A stretch of 64,000 nucleotides of DNA, taken from contig CACVBU010000671.1 of the NCBI GenBank assembly GCA_902728285.1, positions 1,177,421-1,241,420 of the forward strand, in the 5' to 3' direction. Origin of the DNA: Clytia hemisphaerica. Taxonomy: Eukaryota; Cnidaria; Hydrozoa; Leptothecata; Clytiidae. The notes under the pieces are model-generated. The model searched no databases and was not told the DNA's origin. It saw nothing but the letters and a program-made list of their open reading frames with translations. Below, piece by piece: positions 21,148-32,833 of this stretch. How positions within the stretch are numbered: the stretch's first letter is position 1; every line of letters starts with the position of its first letter. The position numbers and the translations under genes are program-made.

Positions 21148-22089
21148 AATCTATAATAAAACATCAATGGAGAAAATTGACAAAATCTGCTGGAAAGCCT
21201 TCGAAGTTTTTTAAAGAATTTTGCAAAAATTACTATAACTATTTTTTTCCAAGTACTCCAATAAGAGCATTTCAGGTTGAAATTTGTTAAGAAAACAGGA
21301 ACATCCAGCCTAAGATGAAATTGAGACGTTCTAATGAAAAAAACTGTAATTTCTTTGCTTTATAAAACATATTTGGAAGTTTGGGAGCAGTCTTATTACT
21401 TAGACACGAGAGAAAACAAACAGTTTGATTGTTTCGAAGAAATTTCGTAAATATTCTTACTAAACGTTACTTTTGCGCAATAAGTATTACTATATGTTTC
21501 ATATGAAAATTGATTATGAGTGTAAATAAACAAGATGTTTTGACAAATGTTAAAATATCTTCCACACAAAAACGTCAATCTATTTGTGACATTTATAATG
21601 TGGTCATTGCGATTATGTAAGAAAAATTTGCTCCATTCTGAAAAAAATAAAAAAATTTATGTCTTCGTCTTTGAAATAACTTATTAAATCTTATCACAAA
21701 AATGAAATCGAATGATCTTGTACGCAATTTATCTCCTTTTAATTGTTGATTGATCATAATGCTAATTGTATCATCTTTCATTTAGAAAAAAAAACAAAAA
21801 CTTATAAAAAATAAAATAAAATTGGATGGATATCAATGAAGAATTATTTATGTCTACTGGTTGCTTTCAAAGGAATTTTAACTCAAAGACTTAATAAAAA
21901 GGTATAACTTTTGGTTTGTAATGCTTTCTAGAATCTAATTTTATGGGTTCTGGGCATATTGTGTTCTTCAAAATAGCACTAAGCTAACTTAGAAAAAAAT
22001 AAAATTTCGAAATCCCCACTGAAATTTTTATTCTAATCCTGTGTCCCCACTGGCATTTTCTGTCTTTCAAAAATCCCCACTGGATTTTC
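21148..22089. other. intergenic, no supported gene
   Basis: AT-rich and non-coding. Near 22010-22085 the phrase TCCCCACTG is repeated three times at ~30-base spacing, just downstream of the antisense SAP-domain fragment. Confidence 0.4.
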
Positions 22090-22571
22090 AGAGAAAAAAT
22101 TTTATCCCGGTTAAATTTTAAAAGCCACCGGGTCACTGATGAGACAGGGGTGTATGTAAAAATACACATGACCATAATTAAAGTAGTTATGTGGGATATT
22201 TCTCGATGGAAAGTATTTCCAACCAGTAGATAATGAAGAAGAACTAGATGTTGATGGTGGTAAGGATGATGAATCAGCAGTGACAGTAGTTGAAGGAACA
22301 GAAACCGAATAAGACTCATCAGACGAAGGAATACCAACCGTTTTGTTTGCTTTTATTTCATACCACTTTCCTCCATCAATGTTTGGATTAACAGAGAGAT
22401 TTGTCTTTAAACCTTCTTTCACTCTCTCAATAAAACCGTCTTTTTTTCCTGATTTTTTCAGAGTATGACATTCAAGCCATCTCTTTAGTTCAAATACTTT
22501 AATTTAGCACCAGGAACATCACTTTCATCTAGTATAGTATATCTTACAGCCGCCATCTTCTCTCGTTTCAT
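22090..22571 (-). pseudogene. SAP-domain N-terminal fragment of a mobile-element-type protein
   Basis: Antisense. An ATG at 22569-22571, or one at 22554-22556 (M-A-A-V-R-Y-T), opens a frame that shifts by one base near 22495-22510. It then enters a SAP motif (F-E-L-K-R-W-L-E-C, K-K-S-G-K-K, F-I-E-R-V-K), a helix-extension-helix DNA-binding fold. It continues into D-G-G-K-W-Y-E, a serine-rich linker and F-P-S-R-N-I-P-H-N-Y-F-N-Y-G-H-V-Y-F-Y. This combination resembles the start of SAP plus YqaJ-nuclease proteins that are repetitive in cnidarian and other invertebrate genomes (from family knowledge; no search was run). No nuclease domain is present, so it is truncated. Confidence 0.6.
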
Positions 22572-22998
22572 ATGATTTGTTTTGATTTTTGTCCGAGTTC
22601 GCCCACAATGCAATGCGTTTCGACCTTTCGATTTGCGCTAATTATTACTCCGCATAATGACGTAGGAAAAACGGAACGCTATCAAGATCACATGAATTAC
22701 AATGAAGAAAGGTGTTTGTATATTTGTGCATGAATCTTTAAACTATAACCATACAAAAGACCTCAGTGTGAATGATAACGATTGTGAAATTCTTACAATA
22801 GAAATCTTAAATTTTTTTTCAATATTGCAGTTTCTGGTGTTTATAGACAACCCTTTGGTAATTTAATAGAATTTAAAAAACACTTAGCGGGTGACTTTAA
22901 TCTAAACCTTCTTCATTGCGAATCAAATAAAAATGTTAAAAATTTTGTTATACTCTTCTTCAACATAATTTGGTACCAACAATTAACAAACCGACACG

Positions 22999-23476
22999 TA
23001 GACTAGTAAACTAGTCGTTGAAAACAGACCCATATACAAAAAATTCAAGCTCCACATAAAAAGAATCGAAGAGGTGAGGTTGCGTGTCTTTTCTGAATTT
23101 CAACGCCTAGAAGCTTCTTCCCTCAAAAAAAACGTTGTTTAATTTTACAACCTTTTTTAGGTTTTTGAGAATCCATCCAACTTTTTTGAATAAATGATAT
23201 TTCATAGTAACATTAAACATGGGAACATATAAATAAATGTGCATTTCCAAAAATGCAATAAACAGAAAGAAAAATAAATGCAATCCCGCACGGGTCAGAC
23301 ATACAAAAATCTGTATGTCTCTCCTTACGATTTTAGGTGAAGAAAGAAAGGCGTTGGAAGAAGCTTCTAGTCGGTTATTTTCCTTTTCTGTCACGCGCGC
23401 TGAATATTTAATTAGTGTTTACATTATTTGATTGACAGTTTTATTATAAGTAATAACCGACTAGTTTACTAGTCTA
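22999..23476. mobile_element. MITE with 19-bp inverted repeats and 9-bp target duplication
   Basis: TAGACTAGTAAACTAGTCG at 22999-23017 is the reverse complement of 23458-23476. ACCGACACG lies on both sides (22990-22998 and 23477-23485). A 9-bp duplication suggests the Mutator or Merlin group (inference). Removing the element and one duplication rejoins a LINE endonuclease frame (N-K-P-T-R-V-T), which confirms the borders independently. Confidence 0.9.
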
Positions 23477-23706
23477 ACCGACACGAGTTACGCAAAAAAC
23501 TACAACACTATTTGACAACATTATTACCAATGACTTTTTCGATAATCTTACAGGAGTTATTAAATCAGACGTCTCTGATCATTTTCCAAATTTTCTGATC
23601 TGTGAAAAAGATCTCAAACTTCAAAAACCTGAGACAACGCTTTACTGACAACAAGTCGACAAAGAAATTTTGTGACAATCTACGAGCTCTAAACTTGTTA
23701 CAGAGA

Positions 23707-24840
23707 CTCGTTGAAATTAAGGTCTTATTTCCCTATTTCAAAATAATTTTGAGATTGATTTCAAAATTTTCGTTTCCATAGTGATGCTATTGTTTAAGGT
23801 CTTGAGTTTATCAAATCTTCTAATTTGTATAAGACCTATTGATTAGGAGTCTAATAAAAGAAAAACAAACAAGTATCATAATAGCTTATGATTCTATTGA
23901 TTGAAAATTGAAAAAACTATTGAAAAAGGGTAAAGGGACCTTTTCCCCGCTAAAAATATTTCCCGCTCGAAATACAGCTGGAGGCTAGAAACAAAAGAGT
24001 GAATTCTAAAAGGGCCATGGGATCTCTATTGATAATGAAACCATTTAACAATTGGATAAAAACATTTCTTTATTGTATTGTGGACCATTTGTTTGCTTAT
24101 TAACAAGAAAACAAATTGTAAAAGGGCCATTGGATCTTTTACCTATTGAGGTGATAAAGCCATTTAATGTATTTTAGCTATCGGAGTTAATTGAATCTAT
24201 ATATTTCTTTATTGTATTATGGGCCATTTGTTTGCTTATTGCGTAAAAAATATTCTGGAAATTAGGTCAGTAAAATCTCTACAAGCAACGATCTACTAGT
24301 AAATTGCCTTAAAATTGTTATAGCGGGATTAATTTCAAGATTTCGACGAAATTTTCTATTTCATTCCATTGAAATTATAATAAATAAACGAAGTTTGTTC
24401 AGGAGGATATGGTTTCATATCTATACTTAAAGATATAAAGGCTTTTATCTATTGAAATGATTAAGAAATCGTCTTTTTCAACTTTTGACCGCGAAAAATT
24501 CAAAGAAAAAATATCGAATATAAACCCCCTTGACAAAAACTGATAGAAAGAATTCGGCTCAAGACATTGTCAAAAATTCAAGATGTAGAATTTAAAAACA
24601 GAACAATAGCTTCAAAAATACTGAAATTTTTTTTATTAAGGACATATTTCCACAATTTGAATTTATAAAATTTCTTCAACATTAATTGTTATGGGTACCA
24701 TTAAAAAGCAAAATTAGTGTAGATTTTGAATATATCGCATTAAAACGAAAAGTTGAAATTTTTTATGGTTAAAAATCGAATTAAAAATATCTCATGAAAA
24801 AGATATTCACACCGGAATATACGACCTTAATAGCAACGAG
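23707..24840. mobile_element. 1.13-kb inverted-repeat insertion in the LINE
   Basis: CTCGTTGAAATTAAGGTC at 23707-23724 matches the reverse complement of 24823-24840 at 16 of 18 bases. LINE coding blocks lie directly on both sides, so the borders fit. The interior is AT-rich, holds AAAGGGCCATGGGATCTCTA and a related AAAGGGCCATTGGATCTTTT with nearby repeats (TTCTTTATTGTATTGTGG and TTCTTTATTGTATTATGG), and has no transposase. The target duplication is unclear. Confidence 0.7.
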
Positions 24841-25300
24841 GACTGACCATGCCGAACATTCTATTCACGCTTTCAATAAAATGTTTACAAGATGTTATAA
24901 AAGAACATTCCCAAAGAAAGAGATCAAAATTCACCCAAAATCTATTAAATTTCCTGGATTGCTAAAATCTTCTAATCGTAAGCAAAAGCTATACGACAAA
25001 TATTTACGAAATAAATGTCTTTAAAAATGAAAAGAGATACTTAGCTTTCAAAAAGGTTTTTGAAAAAAAAATTGAAAATGTGTCAAAAAGAGCTATTATA
25101 TTACTCAAATCGCATCGACAAATCTTAGGGAAATTGAAAACAAACCTGGAACATCTTAATAGGTATCATTGGAAAAACCAATGTGTCTAACAAATTTCCA
25201 AATCAATTAGATTACAAAACAAAACGAGATATGGCTGAAATCTTTAATGAAACGATTTACGTGCTACTCCGTTGCTACCGTTTATCATATATCACCTTGT

Positions 25301-26459
25301 AAATACTTATCGTTTTGCATTTAATAAGGAACTTGATTTTCAGACAATTGACGTTTAACATGTTTTTTTTTTATAAAAGAGAAAACGTTTAATGTTCATC
25401 TAACTTTTTTTTCTACTCCTGTAACTATAAATAATTTTATGAGGCATTTCGAAAATCATTGTTCAATTTTCTTTGAGTGAAAGCTCGAATAAAGAAGTCT
25501 AACTCCTTAGAAGAGTCTAATTTTGGACCTATCCATGTTCGTCTGTTAGTAAGCTAGTAAGCTTTCCTCGTGATTGTCTCATCGAATTGTTCTGATTTTT
25601 ACCACAAATATGTATAACCATCTACCCTTGAATGTAATAGAGCCCGATTTTCGGAAAATAATTTGGTGGCTAATTTCAGCCAAAAACATGGCTAGAAAAA
25701 AGCACTTTTAGTCTGAGAAATTGTATAATTAATTTCTTCAATAAAAATAGGCTAGCGATGGCTGAAGTAGATTAGTCTTGAAATTTTTCTTTTGGCTTAA
25801 AAATGAAACTATTGCGTATTTTCGCGCAGTCGAAGATAGAGTGAAAATTAGTTTCTCCACGATATCGCCCTTAAATAGTAGGGCGTAAGCGTGTATGGGC
25901 CGTCGGGTATTCGAGAGATCTGGATCTGAGCACGCATTCTCAGAATAGACATGAACGGGTTTATAGATCGTAGATCAAAACAACATCTCGGGTCAAGGGC
26001 TCTGGACATTGACCTTACTTATATAAATCTTGTTTCTATTCATGTGATGTATCAACGATACACGGAGACAACGAGCCAAGAAACGAATTCAAAAATCGAA
26101 CAGACGACAAACGAAACGTACCCACTATGCAGTTTACAATCGTTACCATACTACCCTGAGCATTCTGAATTTACATAACGACGCGATACGATAATATACT
26201 GGAACTCGGACATTGTTATCTTATATTACCACCGGACGCAGTCGAAATAATAAACGAGATATATTAAAACGAATAAACATTGAAATGTATGGACTTTCCA
26301 GCGTAACGGGCAGAGAGGTAATCCTTGGTTTCGCCTGATCGAAAAAAAGCAAAAAAACGTCTGTTTGGCCATAAAGAGTACGACAGGTTTTCATCCCGGT
26401 AGGGGCGAATCGCACATTTTCTAAAAGCGATCTCACTTCGTGCCCCCTGTCACCCGCTT
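25301..26459. other. intergenic, no supported gene
   Basis: AT-rich, then more balanced from 25860. The open frame at 25951-26178 has no motif and was not accepted. Confidence 0.35.
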
Positions 26460-26899
26460 TACGCTGCTGGTACGAGTAAACTGACATATGGCATCGGTTT
26501 ACTATCCGATGCTACAAAAGCCCAGATTGAGCGTCTTCAGAAAGTCCAGAACGCCGCCGCTGGCTTCGTGCTCAAATGTTATGCCAGAACCAGCGACGTA
26601 ATCGATCTCGAATGGTTACCAGCTGCTGAGATGGTTGATCTAACAATCGCCAAGATTGCCCATAGCGCTCTCCACAACCCCAGCTGGCCGTCATACCTCA
26701 AACACAATAGAGAACCGGATCCAGACAGAGAGCTCCGAAAAGGTAATTTGGTCGAACTTGACATTGAGGACACATCTCGTCTAACTGGCACCTTTGCACA
26801 TGAGGTTGCAAAATGCTTCAACAACTTGCCTGTTGATATCAAACGAATTGGCAACAAACAATATGCTGAATGGACCTACCTGATGATGAAACTTAGATA
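26460..26899 (+). pseudogene. 3' end of a LINE reverse transcriptase ORF
   Basis: The frame reads S-K-L-T-Y-G-I-G-L-L, then I-E-R-L-Q-K-V-Q-N-A-A-A-G-F-V, the Q-N-A-A-R region that follows the reverse transcriptase in many Jockey/CR1/RTE-type LINEs. It continues through W-L-P-A-A-E-M-V-D-L to F-N-N-L-P-V-D-I and a stop. Upstream catalytic motifs are absent, so this is a 5'-truncated copy, the usual result of incomplete reverse transcription. The GC content is higher than around it, suggesting a younger insertion than the LINE at 22.8 kb. Whether it is the same family is unknown. Confidence 0.75.
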
Positions 26900-26999
26900 G
26901 CAATAAGGAGAAATACAATCTTTAAGAAGATATAGCGGTTAGCAAAAATGCATTAAATTTCATCATTGATTTTTGATGGGGGGGAGGGGTTTAGGGAAA

Positions 27000-28212
27000 A
27001 AAGAAATAGAAAGTTCCGGTTGGAAAATTGCAAAAGTTTTACTGACAATTGAATCATGCTTGATGATGGCATTGTTATCAATAATTTTTTTAAGTGAAAA
27101 AACAAAGAAATATATGGAAAAAGCCCAATTCAAATCTGCAAAAACGACGACTTCCGGCATACTTCCGACATTTTCGGCCCGAAAAACATGATTCTCAAAA
27201 ATCCGAATCGGCCACACTTAGGGATTGCTGATAGACATCTTTGTGCAAAAATCGGGAAAAACGATTAATGAAATCTCGAGAAAATGGCAACAAACCGGAT
27301 TTGACGGCATATTGTCGGCATTTTTGCCCGAAATATTTTTCTTCAAAAATCAGGCTCCGTCACATTTTAGGTATTGCCATTTTTCATCAGTGTACATCTC
27401 GATAAATTCAAGAAAAAACCGTTTTTCCGGCGATATTCGGCTGTTCCAGCGATTTTTAGAAAGTCCCGGCATCAAAAATCAGTTTTATTGACAATTGAAC
27501 CATACTTGATGGTTGGCATTGTTATCAATACTGATTTTTCGTGAAAAAACAAAGAAATAATAGGAAAAAGTCCAATAGAAATCTGCAAAAACGGCTATTT
27601 CCAGTATATTTCTGGCATTTTCGGCCACAAAAGAATTTTTCTCAAAAATCGAACTCAGTCATATTTTGGGCATTGCTATTACGCATCTATGTGCAAAAAA
27701 TCAGAAAAAACAAATGATGAAATCTCGAGAAAATGCCAAAAAAACGGTTTTCCCGGCATATTTCCGGTATTTTCGGCCGGAAAAATTTGTTTTTTCGAAA
27801 ATCAGGCTCCGTCACATTTAAGGTATTGACATTTTGCATGATTGGGCAAAATTTCATCAAAAAATATAAAGTACAGCTCGAGAAATTCAAGTAATACCGT
27901 TTTTCCGGCGATATTCGGCTGTTCCGGCGATTTTTAGAAAGTCCCGGCATCAAAAATCAGTTTTATTGACAAATGAACCATGCTTCTTGGTGGGCATTGC
28001 TATTAATATTGTTTTTTTGTTTTTGTGTGAAAAAACTACGAAATATAAGGAAAAAGTCCGATGAAAATCTGCAAAAACGGTGATTTCCGGCATATTTCCG
28101 GCATTTTCGGCCGGAAATGATTTTTTTTCGAAAATCGAGCTCCGTCACATTTTGGGCATTACCATTTTGCATCATTGTGCCAAAAATCAGAAAAAACTAA
28201 TGAGCCAATCTC
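27000..28212 (+). repeat. three tandem copies of a ~460-bp repeat
   Basis: Three units start with near-identical phrases: ATTGAATCATGCTTGATGAT (27047), ATTGAACCATACTTGATGGT (27493) and AATGAACCATGCTTCTTGGT (27972). That gives periods of about 447 and 478. Each contains AAATCTGCAAAAACG, a CCGGCAT(A/T)TTTCCGGCATTTT-type block and a CAGGCTCCGTCACATTTTAG or equivalent block. Two units also share CGATATTCGGCTGTTCCGGC. Mixed short frames on both strands are by-products. The third unit ends in a CGAA microsatellite. Confidence 0.8.
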
Positions 28213-28228
28213 GAGAAAAGCTGGTAAC

Positions 28229-28262
28229 AGACGAACGGACGGACGAACGAACGAACGAACAG
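28229..28262. repeat. (CGAA)/(CGGA) tetranucleotide microsatellite
   Basis: GACGAACGGACGGACGAACG and three further GAAC/CGAA units close the third 460-bp repeat. Confidence 0.85.
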
Positions 28263-28904
28263 ACAACGGTTAATTCATAGGACCCAAAAAGGAAAGCTTT
28301 GCTGATAAATGCTGGAATTTTTATTTTGATAGGACGTTAGCCAAATCTCTAAGCTAATTCAATCCAACCTTGAGTCAACACAGACACAAACTTAATCAAC
28401 ACAGTCGATCTAGTATCTGATACTTACGTGTAGTCTTTAGCATTTGCAGCCTAGTCTATTTTCTAAGGTCATTTATTTTCAATCACTTGCTATATATTTA
28501 GACTCACTCTTCCTGTGTTTTCTAGCCCACCAGCGGATCTAGCGTTCCCCTTTTGATATATTTAATTTATGTTAAGATTTATTTTATTTTATCTAAAACA
28601 TTGTTCTAGCATTTTATATTCCTAAATGAGACCGAACCTATATTCTATTTTACCGCAGCCATTCCACAATTTTGCCATCACAATATCTACAAATTTAACC
28701 GAATGCTTTTAGTTTTGATGTTTATTCGATGTTGCGCTATTACGTCTAGTCTATTCTAGATTCGAATTTTCTTCTCTGTTTGATCTCTATGATCGCTATG
28801 AATATATTAAAATATTATTATATTAGTAGTTTTTCTCTGTAACTAAGTCTGGTGCCAGATGGGTAATGCGACCTTCCCATAACGGAGCGAATTCTTTTAG
28901 GGAT
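28263..28904. other. intergenic, no supported gene
   Basis: AT-rich, non-coding sequence between the tandem repeats and the Penelope-like fragment. Confidence 0.4.
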
Positions 28905-29434
28905 TCTTTTATGGAAGCTGTTAGATAAATGATGGAGAATTACTTTTTTACTTTTGGAGATCGTGTCTACAGGCAAAAAAGATTGGTATTCCGATGGATT
29001 CAGATCCAGCGCTATTCATGGCCAATCTTTTTCAATATTATTATGAGTCAGCCTATGTCAAAAAGATAAAAAAGGAAGATATTTCTATAGCCAGGCGGTT
29101 TCGACGCACTTTTCGCTTCATAGACGATCTTCTAGCCGTTAATGATGATGGTGAATTTGAGCAATGTTTATATGATATCTACCCTTCTGAATTAGAACTT
29201 AAGAAGGAACATGGTGACCTTCATCGATCTTTCCTTGACTTAGACATTTCGATACAGGGGAGATCTTTCAATACCTCATTGTATGACAAACGTGATAGCT
29301 TTCCTTTTTCTATAGTGAGAATGCCTTTTAAACGCAGCAACATGCCTTCCAAAATCTTTTATTCCACCATTGTATCTTGGGTATCCAGATTCAAAAATCT
29401 CTTACCTCAACATACAAAGTTTCTAAAATTTTAG
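28905..29434 (+). pseudogene. Penelope-like retroelement reverse transcriptase fragment
   Basis: Reads E-N-Y-F-F-T-F-G-D-R-V-Y-R-Q, then after a one-base slip in the A-run near 28976-28981, I-G-I-P-M-D-S-D-P-A. It then reads F-M-A-N-L-F-Q-Y-Y-Y-E and R-F-I-D-D-L-L, the catalytic F-x-D-D box, followed by E-L-E-L-K-K-E and F-L-D-L-D-I and the Y-D-K-R-D-S-F-P-F-S-I-V-R-M-P block. This is the palm to thumb region of the GIY-YIG-associated reverse transcriptase type. The N-terminal half is missing and the frame stops at 29434, so it is a truncated, inactive copy. Confidence 0.8.
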
Positions 29435-30047
29435 AGTCTGGTGCAACTAAAATAGTCTGATACAGTTTTGTTTGATACTGTATGTGAGTGAACCCTTGTT
29501 GACAGACTATCAAAACTTTGGAAACCCAGGCAGACACACATAATTAACTTACCATAAAAACCTCTTTTACAAACTTAATAAACTTTCAAAACTACTCTAA
29601 ACTAGCGGTCATTTTGTTTAGAAATGAACATGTGTTTTCATTTTCATTGTTTATATTATTTTGCAATGTCAGCTTTTTTCCATAAATCATGCGTGCACAT
29701 AGTAAACTATCGAAAACCCCGCGAAAATTCTGCCCAGTGCGCTGGGCCTGTACTGACCAATTAGAGACACTCGCATATGCAGAGACCAAAGATAAGATAA
29801 TAAATAACTAGACGGTGAAATAGTTTACGGTCTGGGTATCCAGGCTACCACAATTGGTGCATAAATCTTGAGAATAGGTCGCGCACGTTCAACAGTTGAA
29901 CCATTCATCCACTAAAAGTATTATTGAGAGAATGGAAAATCACGGTGCTTAGCCTCATAAACTGAAGGACATTTTAAAAAAGACTTTTGGTAGACATGAT
30001 GAATTGAAAATTGAATTTTGAGATGAGAGTTACATTATAACGTAAAA
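29435..30047. other. spacer between Penelope-like fragments
   Basis: No gene supported. Positions about 29790-29850 include GAAATAGTTTACGGTCTGGG, similar to GAAATAGTTTACAGGCTAGG at 17869, a minor shared repeat. Confidence 0.35.
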
Positions 30048-30425
30048 TTGGTCAATACAAAAGGAAAAACGTTGGGCAATGCATTGAAAGTGAAAACAAA
30101 TAATAATGTAGAAACACAAGATATGTCAGGAGTAGTGTACAAAGTAAACTGTAAAGACTGTGAGAAATATTACATCGGAGAAACGGGAAGAACGATTGAA
30201 ACGAGAATGAAAGAACATAAACAAGGTGCAAACGGGGAGCAAGAAAAGGTATCTGGTTTGTCTCAACACTTGAAACAAACCAATCACGAGGCAGAGTTTG
30301 ATGATGTAAAAGTACTTTTTAGAGAAAGGAATTTCAAATGAGAAAATTAAAAGGCAGTTGCAATTAAGGAACACAAACTAATTTTACTAAATAAAAAAGA
30401 AGAAATTAAACTTTTATCAAACATA
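30048..30425 (+). pseudogene. GIY-YIG endonuclease domain of a Penelope-like element
   Basis: Reads V-Y-K-V-N-C-K-D-C (a paired-cysteine block), then Y-Y-I-G-E-T-G-R-T-I-E-T-R-M-K-E-H, the GIY-YIG core with its conserved arginine. It then reads S-G-L-S-Q-H and N-H, and after a TGA at 30339 the similarity continues as K-A-V-A-I-K-E-H-K-L-I-L-L-N-K-K. This nuclease nicks target DNA for primed reverse transcription. The order RT then nuclease matches 28905-29434, but ~600 unrelated bases separate them. They may be one rearranged copy or two. The 3' flank has repeated CTGAAGATGCT phrases (30536 and 30598) typical of such tails (inference). Confidence 0.8.
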
Positions 30426-32833
30426 TGGAAAATCTTTTATAATCATTTTATTGTCTTTTATTAATGATTTTTGTTCATAAGAATAACTTAATTAATTTTT
30501 TATCTAGGGATAAAATAATTTTTTAATCAAATGTCTGAAGATGCTAGATGTTATAAGATAGGTTTTTTTTTTTTTTTTTTTATGAGTTATGTTAGATCTG
30601 AAGATGCTCTACCATAGAGTAGGGAGAAAATTTATCAATGAATAAATAAATTTTTGTTGTTTCTTGCCTGTGACCCATCCAAATACTCAAAGTTTTAAGA
30701 GTTACTTATTTGTGTTAAGATTTATTGATTCCTTTTCAAAGTTATTTCCCCACCGGTGTCGAACGATTTTGCAACCGGTTTCAACCACTCTTTACCGGTG
30801 GCACTTTTTAGAGATTCGAGACTGGTGTCCACCAGTGGCTTTAGATTTCGACTGCCGTCAAAAATTGAACTTAGAGTTTACGCATGCGCGATTGAATCAA
30901 AACAAAACTGGCTGTACCGCTACGCTTTCGCCTGTCTGCCTGTAGGTCGACACAAAAAAGTGTAGGAGAAATCACTTCAATAGATAATAGTTGCAATAGA
31001 GTTATTGCAATAAAACGGCTGTGTCTCCATAATAAATCATGGAGATTGGTAACGTCCAGCCACACATCAGATTCGATGCTCACACTGTACCATTATTCAA
31101 TTAGAAAAATTGAAGCTATTGACCAAACAACTCTATTTGGAAGATTTTAAGCAAGGGGAGGACACTACCCTTGAACAAACATACAAGTTTAAGTCTCAAA
31201 TTATCAAAAAGTGTGACATTGTGAAGAAATATTTCTGTTCACTTTCATTTAACAACGAACATTTACCAATACATTATAGGCCTGGTAACTGCTGGTAAAC
31301 AAAATTCTCGAATTTCTGCTGTGGAAAGTAACCCATACATAAGGAAAACTCTCAAGTTGACTGTACTATTTTTAACAGTTTTAAGAGGCCTTGTCGAAAT
31401 ATTTTGCAAAAATGAATTATTAAATAAAACTTTTCAACTATTCATCAAAAAAATGAATTAATCTGAATTAATCATAAACTACACAATGAAACCTAATGAA
31501 ACATCTATTTAAACTTCATAAAAAAAACAAAGAAATTTTGAACCAACTTAAGTTATGTACCCTATTATGCCCACTGAAATGTGCCAAGAGGCTTGACTTT
31601 TTCAATAATAGAAGGTTATCATTTCTGATCAGTTGTGGAATTAGTTATTTTTGTAATACAATTTCATGACAAGCAGTAGTGTAGCTATTCAAACCAGACA
31701 TGATTAGTAAAAGCTACAGGGGGTTCCTCTTGGAGTTTTACTTAATAAACAACAAAGAAAATTGATAAAGCTAAGATGAGGTCAGGGTCAGATTAACCAA
31801 ACAAGGTAAGGTTGAAAAGAGATGATTGAACTAAGTATCACTAGCTACATAATGTTACCCTTTCTCAAAATATCCACAATTAGTTTTTTAATAATAATAA
31901 ACATCAATAACAAAAGTAACAAATATCGATATGATCTCGATCGAGTTTGCACAGCTTATTCTTCAATCTGTTTTTCAATCTGCTAAAATCCAGAACTGGT
32001 TAGCTATGTGTACTCTTGGAATCTATCCTCTGATTTATTTATTTCTATTAATAAACTTTACTTGGTTTTAAAAAAATCCTTAAAAGCTTCTTTCAACGGT
32101 TATGGCACATTGGCATGGATTATTATATCAAATGAATTAACAGTCTGGTAAAAAATATAATTTAAAGGCTTTTGTAACATTTCACTGATCAAATTATTTC
32201 GCTTCCATTTTGAAAGCTTCGAAGCTTATGGTGCTAGTCTATCTCAACTTCATTTCTCTCGCAATTTCCGCACAAACTTTCCGTGAATCGTTTTTAAGTT
32301 TGCTGGATAAAATGAAACAAGTTTATTTGCTAGCGTCTTTTGTTCTAGTATTGGATTATCCCTTTAAAGAGTTTAACATTAATGTTGGGTAAAATGCTAA
32401 AAAGACTCTTGTCAGAAAAAGTCAGCTAGTAATAAAAATTAAAAGTTTAGAAATATGAAAAACTAAGCCCTGGCTAACTAGTTGAATAAATCTTAATCTT
32501 GCAATTGGTAGCTATAGATTTTAAGTCAACCCGTCAAGTTTTTCTTGCTTTCTATAACAAAGAGAATAATTTGAATCAAAAGATCTAGGCTAAAGTTATA
32601 TTTCTTGCTATTTAAGTAAAAAAGCTGGCTGTTATAACTTTTGGGTCTTATCAATATCTAAAAAAATTGGAATTGAAAGAAGAGGCTCCGAATGCAACGT
32701 TATTTGAGAAATTTAAAAACAAATTGTTCAGCCTAGTTTAATGGTAACAAAATTTTACATGTAAAAACTACTAAAAAAAGCTAGAATGAATCAGAACGAA
32801 TGAACTTCATTAGACAACTGTCAATGCGTTTAG
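30426..32833. other. 2.4 kb intergenic, no supported gene
   Basis: Contains a T-run at about 30567-30585 and AT-rich spacers. A frame at 31110-31298 (with a charged helix) and one at 30664-30945 were inspected; neither has motifs or convincing splice signals. Confidence 0.4.

Larger units (their letters stand above)
22820..25300 (+). pseudogene. decayed LINE retrotransposon (endonuclease to linker), split by two insertions
   Basis: Three blocks belong to one non-LTR retrotransposon. Block 1 (22820-22998) reads G-V-Y-R-Q-P-F-G then A-G-D-F-N-L-N-L-L, the GDFN motif of an AP-type endonuclease. Block 2 (23477-23706) continues with T-R-V-T, F-D-N-I-I-T-N-D-F-F and D-V-S-D-H-F-P-N-F-L, the S-D-H motif. 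Block 3 (24841-25300) reads A-E-H-S-I-H-A-F-N-K-M-F, then K-S-S-N-R-K-Q-K-L-Y, then N-K-F-P-N-Q-L-D, the linker before the reverse transcriptase. Several frameshifts and stops are present. The reverse transcriptase is missing downstream. The gaps are exactly the elements at 22999-23476 and 23707-24840. Confidence 0.75.
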
